Below are positions 1-9,863 of a stretch of 33,935 nucleotides of DNA, piece after piece. The position numbers and the translations under genes were made by a program. The notes beneath the pieces were generated by a model. That model was not told the origin of the DNA and made no database searches. It saw only the letters and a list, made by a program, of their open reading frames with translations. The first letter of the stretch is position 1, and each line of letters opens with the position of its first letter. The DNA is from a virus: the IMG/VR virus record IMGVR_UViG_3300004806_001016, positions 1 to 33,935 of that record; one strand, written 5' to 3'.

Positions 1-108
1 GATAAAGAAGCGCTGGCGAAAAAACTGGCTGAGTCGCTATCCTTGGCTGAAATCAAACAGTTACTCGGCCACTCCAACTCCAAGACGACTAAAAAGTACG
101 TCCACTGA
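1..108 (+). CDS. int: Tyrosine recombinase (phage integrase), C-terminal fragment
   Basis: The first frame is open from the window edge to a TGA at 106-108 and gives the last 35 residues of a protein. The end reads LLGHSNSKTTKKYVH, the C-terminal box of tyrosine recombinases: LGH carries the conserved catalytic histidine, and the tyrosine three residues from the end fits the nucleophile that attacks DNA. The upstream catalytic Arg, Lys and HxxR residues lie outside the window. The enzyme would catalyse site-specific integration and excision between attP and attB. It is the only plus-strand gene visible, and its last 20 bases overlap the 3' end of the giant virion gene tail to tail, so it belongs to the phage and not to flanking host DNA. 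The family call is confident; the exact type (integrase or XerC/D-like) is not resolvable from this fragment. Confidence 0.88.
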   Translation, partial: DKEALAKKLAESLSLAEIKQLLGHSNSKTTKKYVH

Positions 109-3100
109 TCGGACTGGCAATCATTCGCTCACGTGCATCGTTTAGCGTGAGCGTGTGAGCAAGCGAAGTGGGCGCAACTGAGCGAGCGAAGACGCCGCCG
201 GTTGCGCCAATTTGCTGCCCGTAGTGCTGAAACAAGTTGATCGCCGTGGCCACACTCTCGCGGCCCTGGCTATCCATCCCTGCAATCATCTTCCGATATT
301 CATATTCCGTGGGCAGTGTTTTGAACACTGACCGGAGTGGCGACGAATCTGCAAACGCCTGCGCCACCTTCTTTTGAGCTTCCAAATTCTTATCCTTCCC
401 CGTCATCTTCTTGTCGTCTTCCAACATCGCCAGTTGGGCCTGAATAGCCTCGCGCTTTGCCTCCTGAAAGTCATTGGCATTATTGGCATACGCCGCCATC
501 AACATTTTTCCAACGAGCGGTTTAATGGGGCTTGGTGAAGACGCCATTTGCATTGTGCCGTTCATCGTCCGCACATCGAGGTTAAGCTCGCGCCCTGCTA
601 CGCGCAGATAGTTATTTACGCTGATACGCCCAGTCACGCGGGCCTCGGCGTCGTCAAGGCTGAGCGCGTGGTTTAATGCACCAGCGTACTGCAAGAACCC
701 ATTCCCACCAAGAGATTGCAACAGCGGTCGAACCACGGTGGCGTAGTCCATGCTCCGCTGGTGAACCAAGTTCATGATGGCGTTCTGCGTGTTCAGAATC
801 GTGGACAAAAAGAACACCCTTGAATCTATCGAGATCGGACGCACCCCCGAATCGCGGTTGAGCCAGTAATTCGGAACTTCTCCAAACACACCAAATGTGC
901 CAATGCGAGATGCGTTGTCGCAGACGGTCAGCAAGGCGCTTTTCGGGTCATGAATGGTGGTTAAATCCTCCACGTTCTGCTTGCGGCCGAGAACATCCTC
1001 GTCGAATTTATTGCGGAGCATGGCAAACGCCATTCCAATCGGCAGAATCGCCGCATAGGCAGCAAGGCCGGTCCCGAACGCACTGTAAGATTTCTGACCG
1101 TTCGGCTCGCGGAATCCACGAACCGCATCGTAACCCTTGTGTACCGCCCAGCCCAGCATGGGATTGGCCATCTGCCCAAGACTGTTGGTCATCAGCCATG
1201 TCGGGCGAGTGGTCAAACTGCTTTCCATCGTCATGTCATCCAAGCATTGCTGTGCTGCATAGCGATAAGTGGACTGATGAAGGAGTGGCGCTGTGCTGTC
1301 CGCCTCGCGCCGAGCGACGGCGTCGCGCGTCAACTGCTCGAACGTCATGCCGTATTTCGTCATCGAAGATTTCAGATAGTCGAACGCGCGCCCCTCAGGC
1401 CAACCCAAGTGCTTGGCTGTAAATTGAAAATCTTTATTTGCCAGATCTTCCGGATGAGAAGCGAAGTGCTCGACACCAGCCATGACGTTACCCTCGTAAA
1501 TCTTGGCCCACGCATTTGCGCCGCCAAGTTGAATCACTTGCGCGGCCCAATGGAACACAGATAGTGGTTTTAGCGTTGGGAAGACCGCTTTCCCTTCTTG
1601 CGCTCGACCGACACCTACGGTCAGGGCAGTCTTGGCGAGCCGGCCAGCCATGATAACGCCGCGCAACATCTGATTTTCGGCGTAGATTGGATGGACAAGA
1701 GCGGAGCGCCACTTATCTTTGATTGAAAGCGTTGCGTCATCATCGAAAACGCCAACCGTGTTATTCAACTTGGTGAGACGAGTATCCCAAAACGCCTGCC
1801 TATGGAATGCCTGCAATAGCGAACCGAAAGCGACTTTTGCAATCTCCTCGGTGGCGCTGGCAGTCAGTCGAAGCCCAGCCGTGTTGAATCCGAACTTGCG
1901 AAACCACTGCTCAAAAATGACCTCGTGGGCTGTGATGGCTGTTCCCGGGCCGGAAACCGTCCCTGCCGCGATTGCGCCCATGATCTCGGCAAAAGCTGCT
2001 TGCTCTGGCGGACGGTTGCGGTTCATGCCCAGCACGGATTCGATCTGCTTCGCGTTGGCTGCCACTGATTTGGCGTTACGCTGAGCGTTTTCCATGATGA
2101 CCTGGTCAAGCCCTTGAGATTTCATTTCCCCACGAATCGCATCACGCAACTTTTTGCCCTTCAAGTCGGGGTAAAGTGCTTTCAAGTCCTCGTATTGTTT
2201 CGCCAGCGCCAACTGCTCTGCCTCGGCTTTTTGGAGGGTTTCACGCATCGCGGTCATGCGTCGGCCAAACGCGGCGTTGTATGCTTGCGACTTCGTTAAT
2301 TGCGTCAAAGTTGTCTTGTCGAATGGCAAGTAATCGTAAAAACCAGCAGGCATCTCCTCGCATTTGCGGGCATCCATTATAAACCGCTTGGGGCTTGGGT
2401 GGCCATTGTCCTGCAAATCGGAATAGTCAGATCGGCTCGCAGACAGCAAATCGTAATACGACTGGAATGTTTCCATCGTCTCGCCAACAAAATCCGCAAA
2501 CTTCGCAGGGTCCGCCTTGCCACCTTCCAGCTTGTACAGCATCTCCGAAAACTTGATTGGGTCAAAACCGAGGTCGCCGCCAGCCATTTCGTAGGCGGTT
2601 GCCACCCGCTCGCGTGTAGCGAACCGGTTAATACCACCTTCTTCGGGTGCGTAAAAAGCACTTCGGCCCTGCTTGTTCTTGCAGAGTTCACTGACAAAGA
2701 ATCGCTGCTCTGGCGTAAAGCGGCTCTTCAAGGATTCTCGCAGCTTCTCGATGTCCTGGCTGGCGTCAAACCTCACGCCTGCCTTTGTGAGCTTCTCCTT
2801 CGCCCATTCTCCCATCTTCAAAAACAGCGTCTCAGCCTCGCTGGATAGCTGGCGCGGCAATGTCGTTGGCGCGTTGCCGATTACATCGCGATAAGTATTC
2901 CCGTCCAGCACCTTGTTACCCATCCATGCGCCAGTCTTGACGCCCCATTCAGCAATCTCGACGTGCAATCGCATCCATTTTTCGACTGCCGCCGTAGCGC
3001 CAGGTTTCCCCATCATTTCCTTCGTAGCATCGTCCAAGCGCAAATGCTCCATGCCGGCTCGAATTCCTTCCTCGACCGAATTCAAATCTTTCCGATGTTC

Positions 3101-6100
3101 CAGCGCGTTTGCAAAGTCGCGCAGGATGGTTTTGTCGAACACTTCGGGGCGCGCAATCCCCAGGGCGACCATTGCCCGGTCGCGCTGCGACTCGTATTCG
3201 CTTCCGTACTGATGCGCTTGCCCCATCACTGAGCGAATCAAAACCTGAGAGCGCTCAATCATCGAAGCCGCCATGCGACTCGAGGGGGTTCCAATCGAGC
3301 GCAGCTTGTCGGTGATGGGCGCGAGAAAGCGAGTAACAAAGCTGCCTTGAATGGAATCGTGAATGCCCCAGCGAACCTGCGCCAGCATTAATCGGTCGTA
3401 TTGCTGCTTCACCCCCAGATAGTCGGCTCCGTGCAGGGCCAGTAGCTGGGGATTTGCCTCTCCCTCTTTGCTCAGCTTGAGCCAGTCCGCCATTTTGTTC
3501 AGGGAGTCAGCCACCTCTGGGCTGGTCGTTCCATCCTTGCTGAGATTTAGACTGCGCTGAACGAAGGCGTCCGGCCGCGCGCCAGCGTTCGGCGGAATCA
3601 TCATCTTCGCTCCATGCACCGGCTGAAAGTCGTTACGCAAAAGCCCAATGCGCGCCTCGTGCTCGGCTGCCGCACGCTTCAAAATCGGGTCAGCGAGCCG
3701 CTGAATCTCAATAAATTTACGACCGTTCTCGACTCGCATCTGTCGGTCAGCGACGCTGGTTTTCAACTCCTGCAAATGCCGCAATAGCCGGTCCATCTTC
3801 ACCGCCAGCCGGGGTAATTTCTTAGCCATGTTTCGGGCGTCCGAAATAGCCGAGTCGCCGCCCTGAGTCGCGTTGTGGATAATTTTGTTTGCCTCGGTGA
3901 GTTCTTTTGTCAGCGAGCTGCGATCTCCGGCGGCATCAACTTGCCGCAATGCGAGCAAATCCATGAGATGCGCGTTACCTTTTGCAAACGAAATTGCGGT
4001 TGCCAGCAGCGCGCGCGCTTCGGGAGTCTTTTCGAGCAGTGGCTCAATTAAATGCCCGTTATCCACCTCGCTCAAATCGACCGCTTGCAGCGAATTCCGA
4101 ATGTCGCCCGGGGTGGACTCGACCCAATCCATATCACCCATCGCACTCGCGAGCGCCTGCAAAGTGTCGCTGTAATCTTTTCCGCCAGCCAACTTTTTCG
4201 CCAGCGCGTCAAGCGCCTTGACATAAGGCTCTGGTAGCGGGTTGTCGCCTTTGATGTCAGTGTCAAGCTGCCGCAGTATTTGGTCGAGCGCGCCAATTTT
4301 GCGCGCAGTCTTCCCGATTTCGCCAGCAGCATCGCGAATAGCCTGAGTGTCTTTGACGGTCATCCCAATCAAGTCAGACATTCGCAACTTAGCCTGCGCG
4401 TAAATGAGGTCGAGGTTGCGATATTCTGTCAGTGCGGTGGCGTGCCGCTCGATGTCTTTGGTAAGGGCGTGAGCGTTAGCATTCACCTCAGACTTTACAT
4501 CGCGAGCCTTGGCCGCAAGGGTTGTGCGGGTCGCTTCCAGCAGGTTCCGCGCGATGGCTGAGGCCTGTTGCTTTGACGCCCCGTCCGCAATGTCGGCAAC
4601 CTTTATGCTTGGGTCAATTAAAGTCTGCCCAATGGATTGCAGCGCTTTATTTCCTTCGGCGATCTTGGTTGCCGGCGTTTCGCCTTTGCCGAAATACTTC
4701 ACGTCTCCAATTTGAACCGGCAACCCAATCGCGCGAGTGAAGTCGTCAATTCCCATCCCTTGCGGTAAATGCCCCTCTTCTAAGACGGCTCGATGAATAG
4801 TTTCAATGGCGTCACCGAGTTCATTCATCGCGGCAGCTTTTGGCGTATTGACGGCGGTCGAATTTCGATCTGCCGAAATGTCCCATTTTGGATCTGAGAC
4901 AAAGGAGACATCGCGATAGCGAGTCATGACTGATGCCGGGCTATCGTAATTCACCTCAGCCATGCGCGGGCCACCCATGAAACTTGTCAGACTCATGCCC
5001 TTGCCTGACAAGAACGAACGCATCCGCGCCTCAAAATACGCCGCCGCGCGCTCTGGCGACGGCGTTAACCCCATCGCCTTAATCAACCCCATCGCCACTC
5101 GCTGATAAAGCTCTCTAACAGCAATCGCGATGCGCTGAACTGCGCTACGAGCCTCCTCTGGGTCAAACCCGGACAAGGCAAGCTTCTGAGCAATAGACTC
5201 AACCAGCCGTCCCTCCTGTTTCACGGCGGCAGGGTTTTGCTCGCCCGGGGCGACGCGCTCCTCGTATGAACCAATACCAAGGGCTTCGTTTGTAGCGCCA
5301 TCGATAGCTTGATGCAGCAAGGCTTGCGTCTCTGGCGTTTCATCCGCGAATACGCAGTGGCCAGCCTCATGCAAAAGCGAGATAACCGTGTTCGCTGTTG
5401 GTTTGGTGGTGTCTTCGAGCGCAACCGTGATCGCCTTCGAGGTTGAACCTTTGTCGTTCTTCCAAACCTCCATCTTGGCGCAGTCTTTCGCCATCCCGGC
5501 AATTTCGGGGGCGAGTAGGCGAGTTTCGATTCCGCGCGCACGCAACGCATGGATGATGCGTGGCACGAGCAGGTGTGCCTGAGCATCAGAAATCACATGC
5601 TGAGAAATGACCACCTTCGCGCGCTCGCGAGTCATTGGTGGCGTGAACATCGAAAGCTTTCCACCACCGAGTCGCTGACCGTTGACCACCATTGTTGGCT
5701 TCTTGAAATCTTCCGGCTGCGCCATGTTGGGGATGGCGTCAATGAAAGCAATGCCGCTTGGTGTTACAATCGAGTTTTCATCGTGAGCATCGCCAAGGAT
5801 GATGCCGGTACGAGGATTGTAGTAATCGAATTCTTTGCCCGGTATTAATTGATACCCGCGCCGAGCCATATCCGCCTTAACCTCGGCCGGAGTAGCGCCG
5901 CGACCGGACACATCCTTTTGTTTGAAAACTGGCTCGATTGGAACCGACTTTCCATCGCGCTTGCCGCCTTCCATGAAACCAATAAACTCCAGCTTCGTTT
6001 CCGGAAACAGGGAGTTATGTAAAGCAATGCGATCAAAGAAGTGCAGCCAGGTTCCGTGTGCGCTACCATCGTTCGCCTTAATCCAGTTGCCGTGCCCGTC

Positions 6101-9100
6101 TGGGTACGCGCGATTTTCCATCCCCTCAATCTTGCCGCCAGCCTTCCAGTTTTTATCGAAGTTGGCGCGGTCAATCATCAGGCCATTGGCCTTTGCCCAC
6201 ATCAGCAAGGCAGCGGTCTCTTTCGGCCTTATTTTTTCGTCGAGGGCGGTGCGTTCTGTGCCGCGCGTTGGCTGTTTTGCGCCAGCCTCCGCGCTTGCGC
6301 GATGCACTCCTTCGAGGATCGTATGGGCTGCGCCAATATGTGTGCCGTCAATAGCTCGCTTTGCTTCCGGTGGTAGTTGTTCAGGATGGTAGGCGTCTTT
6401 TTCATTGGCGATTCGATAACGAGTTGAAACTGTACTGCCTTTGTCAAGTGACGCAAGGTAGGCGTCAATGTTGTGTGCCGGAGTCCCCTCTAATGGCGCA
6501 TACTCATCGCCAAATGGATTCTTCCCTTTGGCGAGCAGAGACAGGGCATCGCTGTGCTCTTCAAAGTCGGAGCCGATGAGTTTATCGAGCTTGGCCTGAT
6601 CTGTGGCCGGTAATGATTCGATGGCGGAGTCAACGTCACCCTTGCTCTTTTTTAGAGCTTCGGAGAGACGACCGCCGAGGGTATCGGCTGTTGATTTGGC
6701 AGGCTTGGGCGCGGGCTTTGCGGCATCATTTGCGGGCTTGCTGGGTGCTGCATCTGCGCTTGGACGACCGCCATCCTTGCCTGCTCCAACTTGAGCCGCA
6801 TCGCTTCCTCGCCCAGCGGTTGCCGGGCCACTGCTTGCTCGGTCTGCGGCTGGCTGAACACCTCCGGAAACACTATCCGAGCCGCCTCGTCGCAGGCTTT
6901 CTTTCCTGACGGACTCAATAAATTGTACTCGCGCTCGGCCTGCTCCCGCATGGTTCCTCTGTGCTTCGGTAAATGCTTCATATAGGATTCTGGACGCTAA
7001 ATTAATTGCTACTCTGGCTTCGCTTTCTGTTTTGATTTGCAAGCCAAGGTCGCGGGCGAGCGCGCGAAACCCCATGCCAAGCTCTGGGGTTTGCTTGATA
7101 ATCTGAAAGACATCTTCAGGCGACTCTACACCCAAACCATGCAGCGCGTCAAATATGTCCTCCGCGTGGTCAGAGGTAAAAGCTGAGCTTTCGGGCGCAA
7201 TGGACGCTGGCCCAGCGGCCGCAGCCGGCGGCGGAAGGTCGTCGGATTCAAGCTTGGCACCACGCCCGTCAGCGCTCTCGGCCAGCGAGTTTTTTGCTTC
7301 TTCAACGGTTGCGCTATCGTGCGGTTTTCCAAGTTCGCTCGACATCTCTGCGTGGTGATCGTCCAACAGCGCTGCCGCCTTGCTGGTTTCCGATTCTTTT
7401 TCCCACAGCGTGTTTTCGAGCCTTGACCATTCTTCTGGCGAAAACGTGGCCAGAAAATTCTTGCTGTAATCCTTCTGCTTGATGGTGGCCAGTGGTTGCC
7501 AGCCATCCTTTTTCACCAAATCATCAAAGTTTCTGACTTTGGGTTTGCCGTTGGCGTCATACATTGTGACACGGTCAACCCCACCCGTCCGATACGCTTG
7601 CCCTAAAACAACATGGCTATCATCGGGGGCACGCAGAGCCACCAGCTTTTTGGTCGTAGAACCATTCTTGCCAGTCTTGGACGCAGAGTCGTCGTAAGCG
7701 CGCGCCTTGGCTTGTTCCAGCGTCATCCCGCGTAGCGGCTCGTAAGCCTTTGCGGTTTCTTGACCAGCTCCAACTCGCTCGACTCCGACCTCGCCGCCGC
7801 GCTTCACCTTTAAGCTGGCTACCCTTTCCTGAAATTCTTTTTCAGCAACAACTGGATCCGCTCCACCGCGAATGTCCTTATCGCGCTTCTTGAGGGCTGC
7901 TCGAAGCTCGAGGGAAGCCGCGCCAAGTTTATTTTCAAGTGAAGCATCACCCGTTGAAACCGACTTGTCTCCGGCTCCGGCCTCGAACGCACCTTGCGCG
8001 CTCTCATGGATTTGCTCCGCCGTAGCGGTCGCCTTCACCTTGCGCCATGATTCAACTGGCGGCTTTGCAGCCAGTGGCTTTGTGGTGTCTCCCGATTTTA
8101 CCCAATTTTCAAAATCTTGCTTTGGCATCTCTGTGACGCCACCAATGCGCTCATCGGCCTTGCCATCAGAGAAACTGGCGCGATAAGCGGCCAGCGCGTC
8201 ATCCTTCGAGTTGTAGCCCAGCAACGCCTTGTGCTCGTCAAAGCCGCCATCGGCGTTCAACTGGTCAATCACCCACGCTTTTTGAAATCCATCCGGATTC
8301 GGGCCGATGGTGACATCCACATGATCGCCGTCTTTACCCTCTGTGCCTTTGACGTAACCATAGTCGCCCGGCATTTTGACAGACCATTCTTTTCCGCTCG
8401 CGTCGGTTCCAGATCGAATTGAGCCAGCCGGATTTTCAATAGTGACATCTAGGCCACCGATTTTAACGTGGCCCTTGACGTAATTCCCTGCCTGCTTCTG
8501 CGCTTCGGTCGGTGCTGGAGATGCTTGCACTTTTTGCGCTTCCTCATCAAGCTTATCGGCAACCGGGGTGTTCGAGATGGCATTACGCGCCTCGGTGAGG
8601 CGATCAACCGCCGGGGCTGGCGCTGTCGCCGCAGGCGTGTTCCCCAATCGTAAGGACGCTTGGTCGTCCACGGCAACAGGCGCAGCCTTGGCGATTTCTA
8701 CGGAAGATGGCGCGGGCGCGGGCGCGGGCGGAGCGACCGGCAATGAAGCCACCGGCGCGGCTGGAGCCACATCAGCCGACGCCAGTGGTGAATTTGGAGG
8801 GAGCGCAGGTGTTACGGGTGACTCCGAAGATGGCGCGAGCGGCGTGGCAGCGGCAGCCTGGTTCCGTTGCCGCTGCCGCTCGTTGATGTAAAACTCGTTC
8901 TCGCCACCGAGCGAATCATCGCTTTGAAGCTGGCCAAGCTGGCTAACATCATCGGGCGTGAGCTTTCCGCTTTGCTCGCGGCTCACAATTTGGCTGATAA
9001 TCGCCTTACGCTCAGGCGAAACATCGTAGCTGGCAGCTGGATCAATGCTTGGTGGCTGCGGCGCGGGAGGCGCGGGCGCGGGAGGCGCGGGAGGCGCGGA

Positions 9101-9859
9101 CACAGCGGCTTGAGGTGCCTTCTCGCCGGCACCCGTCCAATCACGAGGATGCCCTAACAGCATAGCCTGAGCTACCGCCGAGGTGATTCCCTTGAACGTA
9201 GGAGCTTGCCCTTCAACAAGTGAGCCAGCGGCTCCAAACGCAGCCCCCATGCCGGTCTGAATCGCCAGCGCTTGAACTGCCTGCCGCTCCGGCTCTTTTA
9301 GTGCCTTCCAAGTCGTTTCTCCCCTTGCGATTATTATGAGAGACGCTGCTCCGCGAGCCGCTTCAAGTGGGGCCAGCTTGAAAATCGTCGCCCCGCCCGC
9401 AACGTCGCCAGCAAACGCCGCATAGGGATGCTGCTCCTGATCTGCGGCCTGATATTTTTCCAGAGTCGAGTGAACACTCGGAGCAACTTCTTTAAGGGCG
9501 GCCGATTGAACTTTGTCACCCAGCAAGCCGCCGATAAATGCGCCAATGGCATTGCCGACAAACTTGCCAGCACCCCAACCAGCCGCTTCAGATGCGCCAG
9601 TCTCACCAGCGCCCGGCACCAACGCGCCAGCAGCAGCGCCAACATAGCCGCCAATTTGCGAGCCAATCAGGGCGGCGGCAGACGGAACCACACTTGTAGC
9701 TGCGGCGCGTCCAGCGGCACCGATGGCTGTGGTTTGAGGTAGCTGTCCTTCGAGCGGCGGAAGTCCAGCAAGCAGGTCGTCACCTCCGGGCGAGGCTTGG
9801 GCATCAGCTTTTGGTAACGGTGGCAATCCGGCGAGCAGAGCGTCGGCGTCGGTTGGCAT
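89..9859 (-). CDS. Giant polyvalent virion protein: pyrophosphatase-like, kinase-like and HExxH peptidase domains
   Basis: This 3256-residue protein is the last gene of the virion operon, four bases after the 532-residue internal protein. N-terminus: the octapeptide LLAGLPPL occurs twice (residues 8-15, 29-36), then a Gly/Ala-rich glycine-zipper stretch (about 45-115) that could insert in membranes, then Pro-Ala linkers. Residues about 455-592 match the inorganic-pyrophosphatase-like domain of phage polyvalent proteins (GNYVKGHV, MPGDYGYVKGTEGKDGDHVD). Residues about 1205-1380 match the polyvalent-protein kinase domain, with DAHDEN at 1357-1362 as the likely catalytic loop and an Asp at 1374 as the likely metal ligand. 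HEAGH at 1497-1501 marks a zinc metallopeptidase. The remaining 1700 residues are mostly helical and charged, with one hydrophobic segment near 2925-2945. Known polyvalent proteins are thought to enter the host with phage DNA and blunt defences; that role here is inferred. The start is an ATG after AATAAT, with no clear ribosome site. Confidence 0.85.
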   Translation of the reverse strand: MPTDADALLAGLPPLPKADAQASPGGDDLLAGLPPLEGQLPQTTAIGAAGRAAATSVVPSAAALIGSQIGGYVGAAAGALVPGAGETGASEAAGWGAGKFVGNAIGAFIGGLLGDKVQSAALKEVAPSVHSTLEKYQAADQEQHPYAAFAGDVAGGATIFKLAPLEAARGAASLIIIARGETTWKALKEPERQAVQALAIQTGMGAAFGAAGSLVEGQAPTFKGITSAVAQAMLLGHPRDWTGAGEKAPQAAVSAPPAPPAPAPPAPQPPSIDPAASYDVSPERKAIISQIVSREQSGKLTPDDVSQLGQLQSDDSLGGENEFYINERQRQRNQAAAATPLAPSSESPVTPALPPNSPLASADVAPAAPVASLPVAPPAPAPAPSSVEIAKAAPVAVDDQASLRLGNTPAATAPAPAVDRLTEARNAISNTPVADKLDEEAQKVQASPAPTEAQKQAGNYVKGHVKIGGLDVTIENPAGSIRSGTDASGKEWSVKMPGDYGYVKGTEGKDGDHVDVTIGPNPDGFQKAWVIDQLNADGGFDEHKALLGYNSKDDALAAYRASFSDGKADERIGGVTEMPKQDFENWVKSGDTTKPLAAKPPVESWRKVKATATAEQIHESAQGAFEAGAGDKSVSTGDASLENKLGAASLELRAALKKRDKDIRGGADPVVAEKEFQERVASLKVKRGGEVGVERVGAGQETAKAYEPLRGMTLEQAKARAYDDSASKTGKNGSTTKKLVALRAPDDSHVVLGQAYRTGGVDRVTMYDANGKPKVRNFDDLVKKDGWQPLATIKQKDYSKNFLATFSPEEWSRLENTLWEKESETSKAAALLDDHHAEMSSELGKPHDSATVEEAKNSLAESADGRGAKLESDDLPPPAAAAGPASIAPESSAFTSDHAEDIFDALHGLGVESPEDVFQIIKQTPELGMGFRALARDLGLQIKTESEARVAINLASRILYEAFTEAQRNHAGAGRARVQFIESVRKESLRRGGSDSVSGGVQPAADRASSGPATAGRGSDAAQVGAGKDGGRPSADAAPSKPANDAAKPAPKPAKSTADTLGGRLSEALKKSKGDVDSAIESLPATDQAKLDKLIGSDFEEHSDALSLLAKGKNPFGDEYAPLEGTPAHNIDAYLASLDKGSTVSTRYRIANEKDAYHPEQLPPEAKRAIDGTHIGAAHTILEGVHRASAEAGAKQPTRGTERTALDEKIRPKETAALLMWAKANGLMIDRANFDKNWKAGGKIEGMENRAYPDGHGNWIKANDGSAHGTWLHFFDRIALHNSLFPETKLEFIGFMEGGKRDGKSVPIEPVFKQKDVSGRGATPAEVKADMARRGYQLIPGKEFDYYNPRTGIILGDAHDENSIVTPSGIAFIDAIPNMAQPEDFKKPTMVVNGQRLGGGKLSMFTPPMTRERAKVVISQHVISDAQAHLLVPRIIHALRARGIETRLLAPEIAGMAKDCAKMEVWKNDKGSTSKAITVALEDTTKPTANTVISLLHEAGHCVFADETPETQALLHQAIDGATNEALGIGSYEERVAPGEQNPAAVKQEGRLVESIAQKLALSGFDPEEARSAVQRIAIAVRELYQRVAMGLIKAMGLTPSPERAAAYFEARMRSFLSGKGMSLTSFMGGPRMAEVNYDSPASVMTRYRDVSFVSDPKWDISADRNSTAVNTPKAAAMNELGDAIETIHRAVLEEGHLPQGMGIDDFTRAIGLPVQIGDVKYFGKGETPATKIAEGNKALQSIGQTLIDPSIKVADIADGASKQQASAIARNLLEATRTTLAAKARDVKSEVNANAHALTKDIERHATALTEYRNLDLIYAQAKLRMSDLIGMTVKDTQAIRDAAGEIGKTARKIGALDQILRQLDTDIKGDNPLPEPYVKALDALAKKLAGGKDYSDTLQALASAMGDMDWVESTPGDIRNSLQAVDLSEVDNGHLIEPLLEKTPEARALLATAISFAKGNAHLMDLLALRQVDAAGDRSSLTKELTEANKIIHNATQGGDSAISDARNMAKKLPRLAVKMDRLLRHLQELKTSVADRQMRVENGRKFIEIQRLADPILKRAAAEHEARIGLLRNDFQPVHGAKMMIPPNAGARPDAFVQRSLNLSKDGTTSPEVADSLNKMADWLKLSKEGEANPQLLALHGADYLGVKQQYDRLMLAQVRWGIHDSIQGSFVTRFLAPITDKLRSIGTPSSRMAASMIERSQVLIRSVMGQAHQYGSEYESQRDRAMVALGIARPEVFDKTILRDFANALEHRKDLNSVEEGIRAGMEHLRLDDATKEMMGKPGATAAVEKWMRLHVEIAEWGVKTGAWMGNKVLDGNTYRDVIGNAPTTLPRQLSSEAETLFLKMGEWAKEKLTKAGVRFDASQDIEKLRESLKSRFTPEQRFFVSELCKNKQGRSAFYAPEEGGINRFATRERVATAYEMAGGDLGFDPIKFSEMLYKLEGGKADPAKFADFVGETMETFQSYYDLLSASRSDYSDLQDNGHPSPKRFIMDARKCEEMPAGFYDYLPFDKTTLTQLTKSQAYNAAFGRRMTAMRETLQKAEAEQLALAKQYEDLKALYPDLKGKKLRDAIRGEMKSQGLDQVIMENAQRNAKSVAANAKQIESVLGMNRNRPPEQAAFAEIMGAIAAGTVSGPGTAITAHEVIFEQWFRKFGFNTAGLRLTASATEEIAKVAFGSLLQAFHRQAFWDTRLTKLNNTVGVFDDDATLSIKDKWRSALVHPIYAENQMLRGVIMAGRLAKTALTVGVGRAQEGKAVFPTLKPLSVFHWAAQVIQLGGANAWAKIYEGNVMAGVEHFASHPEDLANKDFQFTAKHLGWPEGRAFDYLKSSMTKYGMTFEQLTRDAVARREADSTAPLLHQSTYRYAAQQCLDDMTMESSLTTRPTWLMTNSLGQMANPMLGWAVHKGYDAVRGFREPNGQKSYSAFGTGLAAYAAILPIGMAFAMLRNKFDEDVLGRKQNVEDLTTIHDPKSALLTVCDNASRIGTFGVFGEVPNYWLNRDSGVRPISIDSRVFFLSTILNTQNAIMNLVHQRSMDYATVVRPLLQSLGGNGFLQYAGALNHALSLDDAEARVTGRISVNNYLRVAGRELNLDVRTMNGTMQMASSPSPIKPLVGKMLMAAYANNANDFQEAKREAIQAQLAMLEDDKKMTGKDKNLEAQKKVAQAFADSSPLRSVFKTLPTEYEYRKMIAGMDSQGRESVATAINLFQHYGQQIGATGGVFARSVAPTSLAHTLTLNDARERMIASPISGRTF
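126..208. repeat. Cluster of inverted and direct repeats beside the integrase stop (possible att or recombinase-binding region)
   Basis: Within 100 bases of the integrase stop there are two perfect 8-base inverted repeats: CGCTCACG at 126-133 with CGTGAGCG at 146-153, and GGCGCAAC at 171-178 with GTTGCGCC at 201-208. Between them is a direct repeat, GAGCAAGCGAAG at 157-168 and GAGCGAGCGAAG at 180-191 (11 of 12 bases match). All of it lies inside the C-terminal codons of the giant gene. No T-run follows either stem on the plus strand, so a plain intrinsic terminator for the integrase is not well supported. Arm-type or core-type recombinase sites are the alternative; this is inference. Confidence 0.35.
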
Positions 9860-9863
9860 ATTA

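Noticed and set aside
895-1564. Plus-strand open frames opposite the giant gene
   Set aside because: They mirror the long minus-strand frame, have Cys/Arg/Ser-rich shadow composition, and lack starts with ribosome sites or any motif.
89-5000. Virion RNA polymerase (N4-type) in the C-terminal half of the giant protein
   Set aside because: The length is similar, but I saw no single-subunit polymerase motifs.
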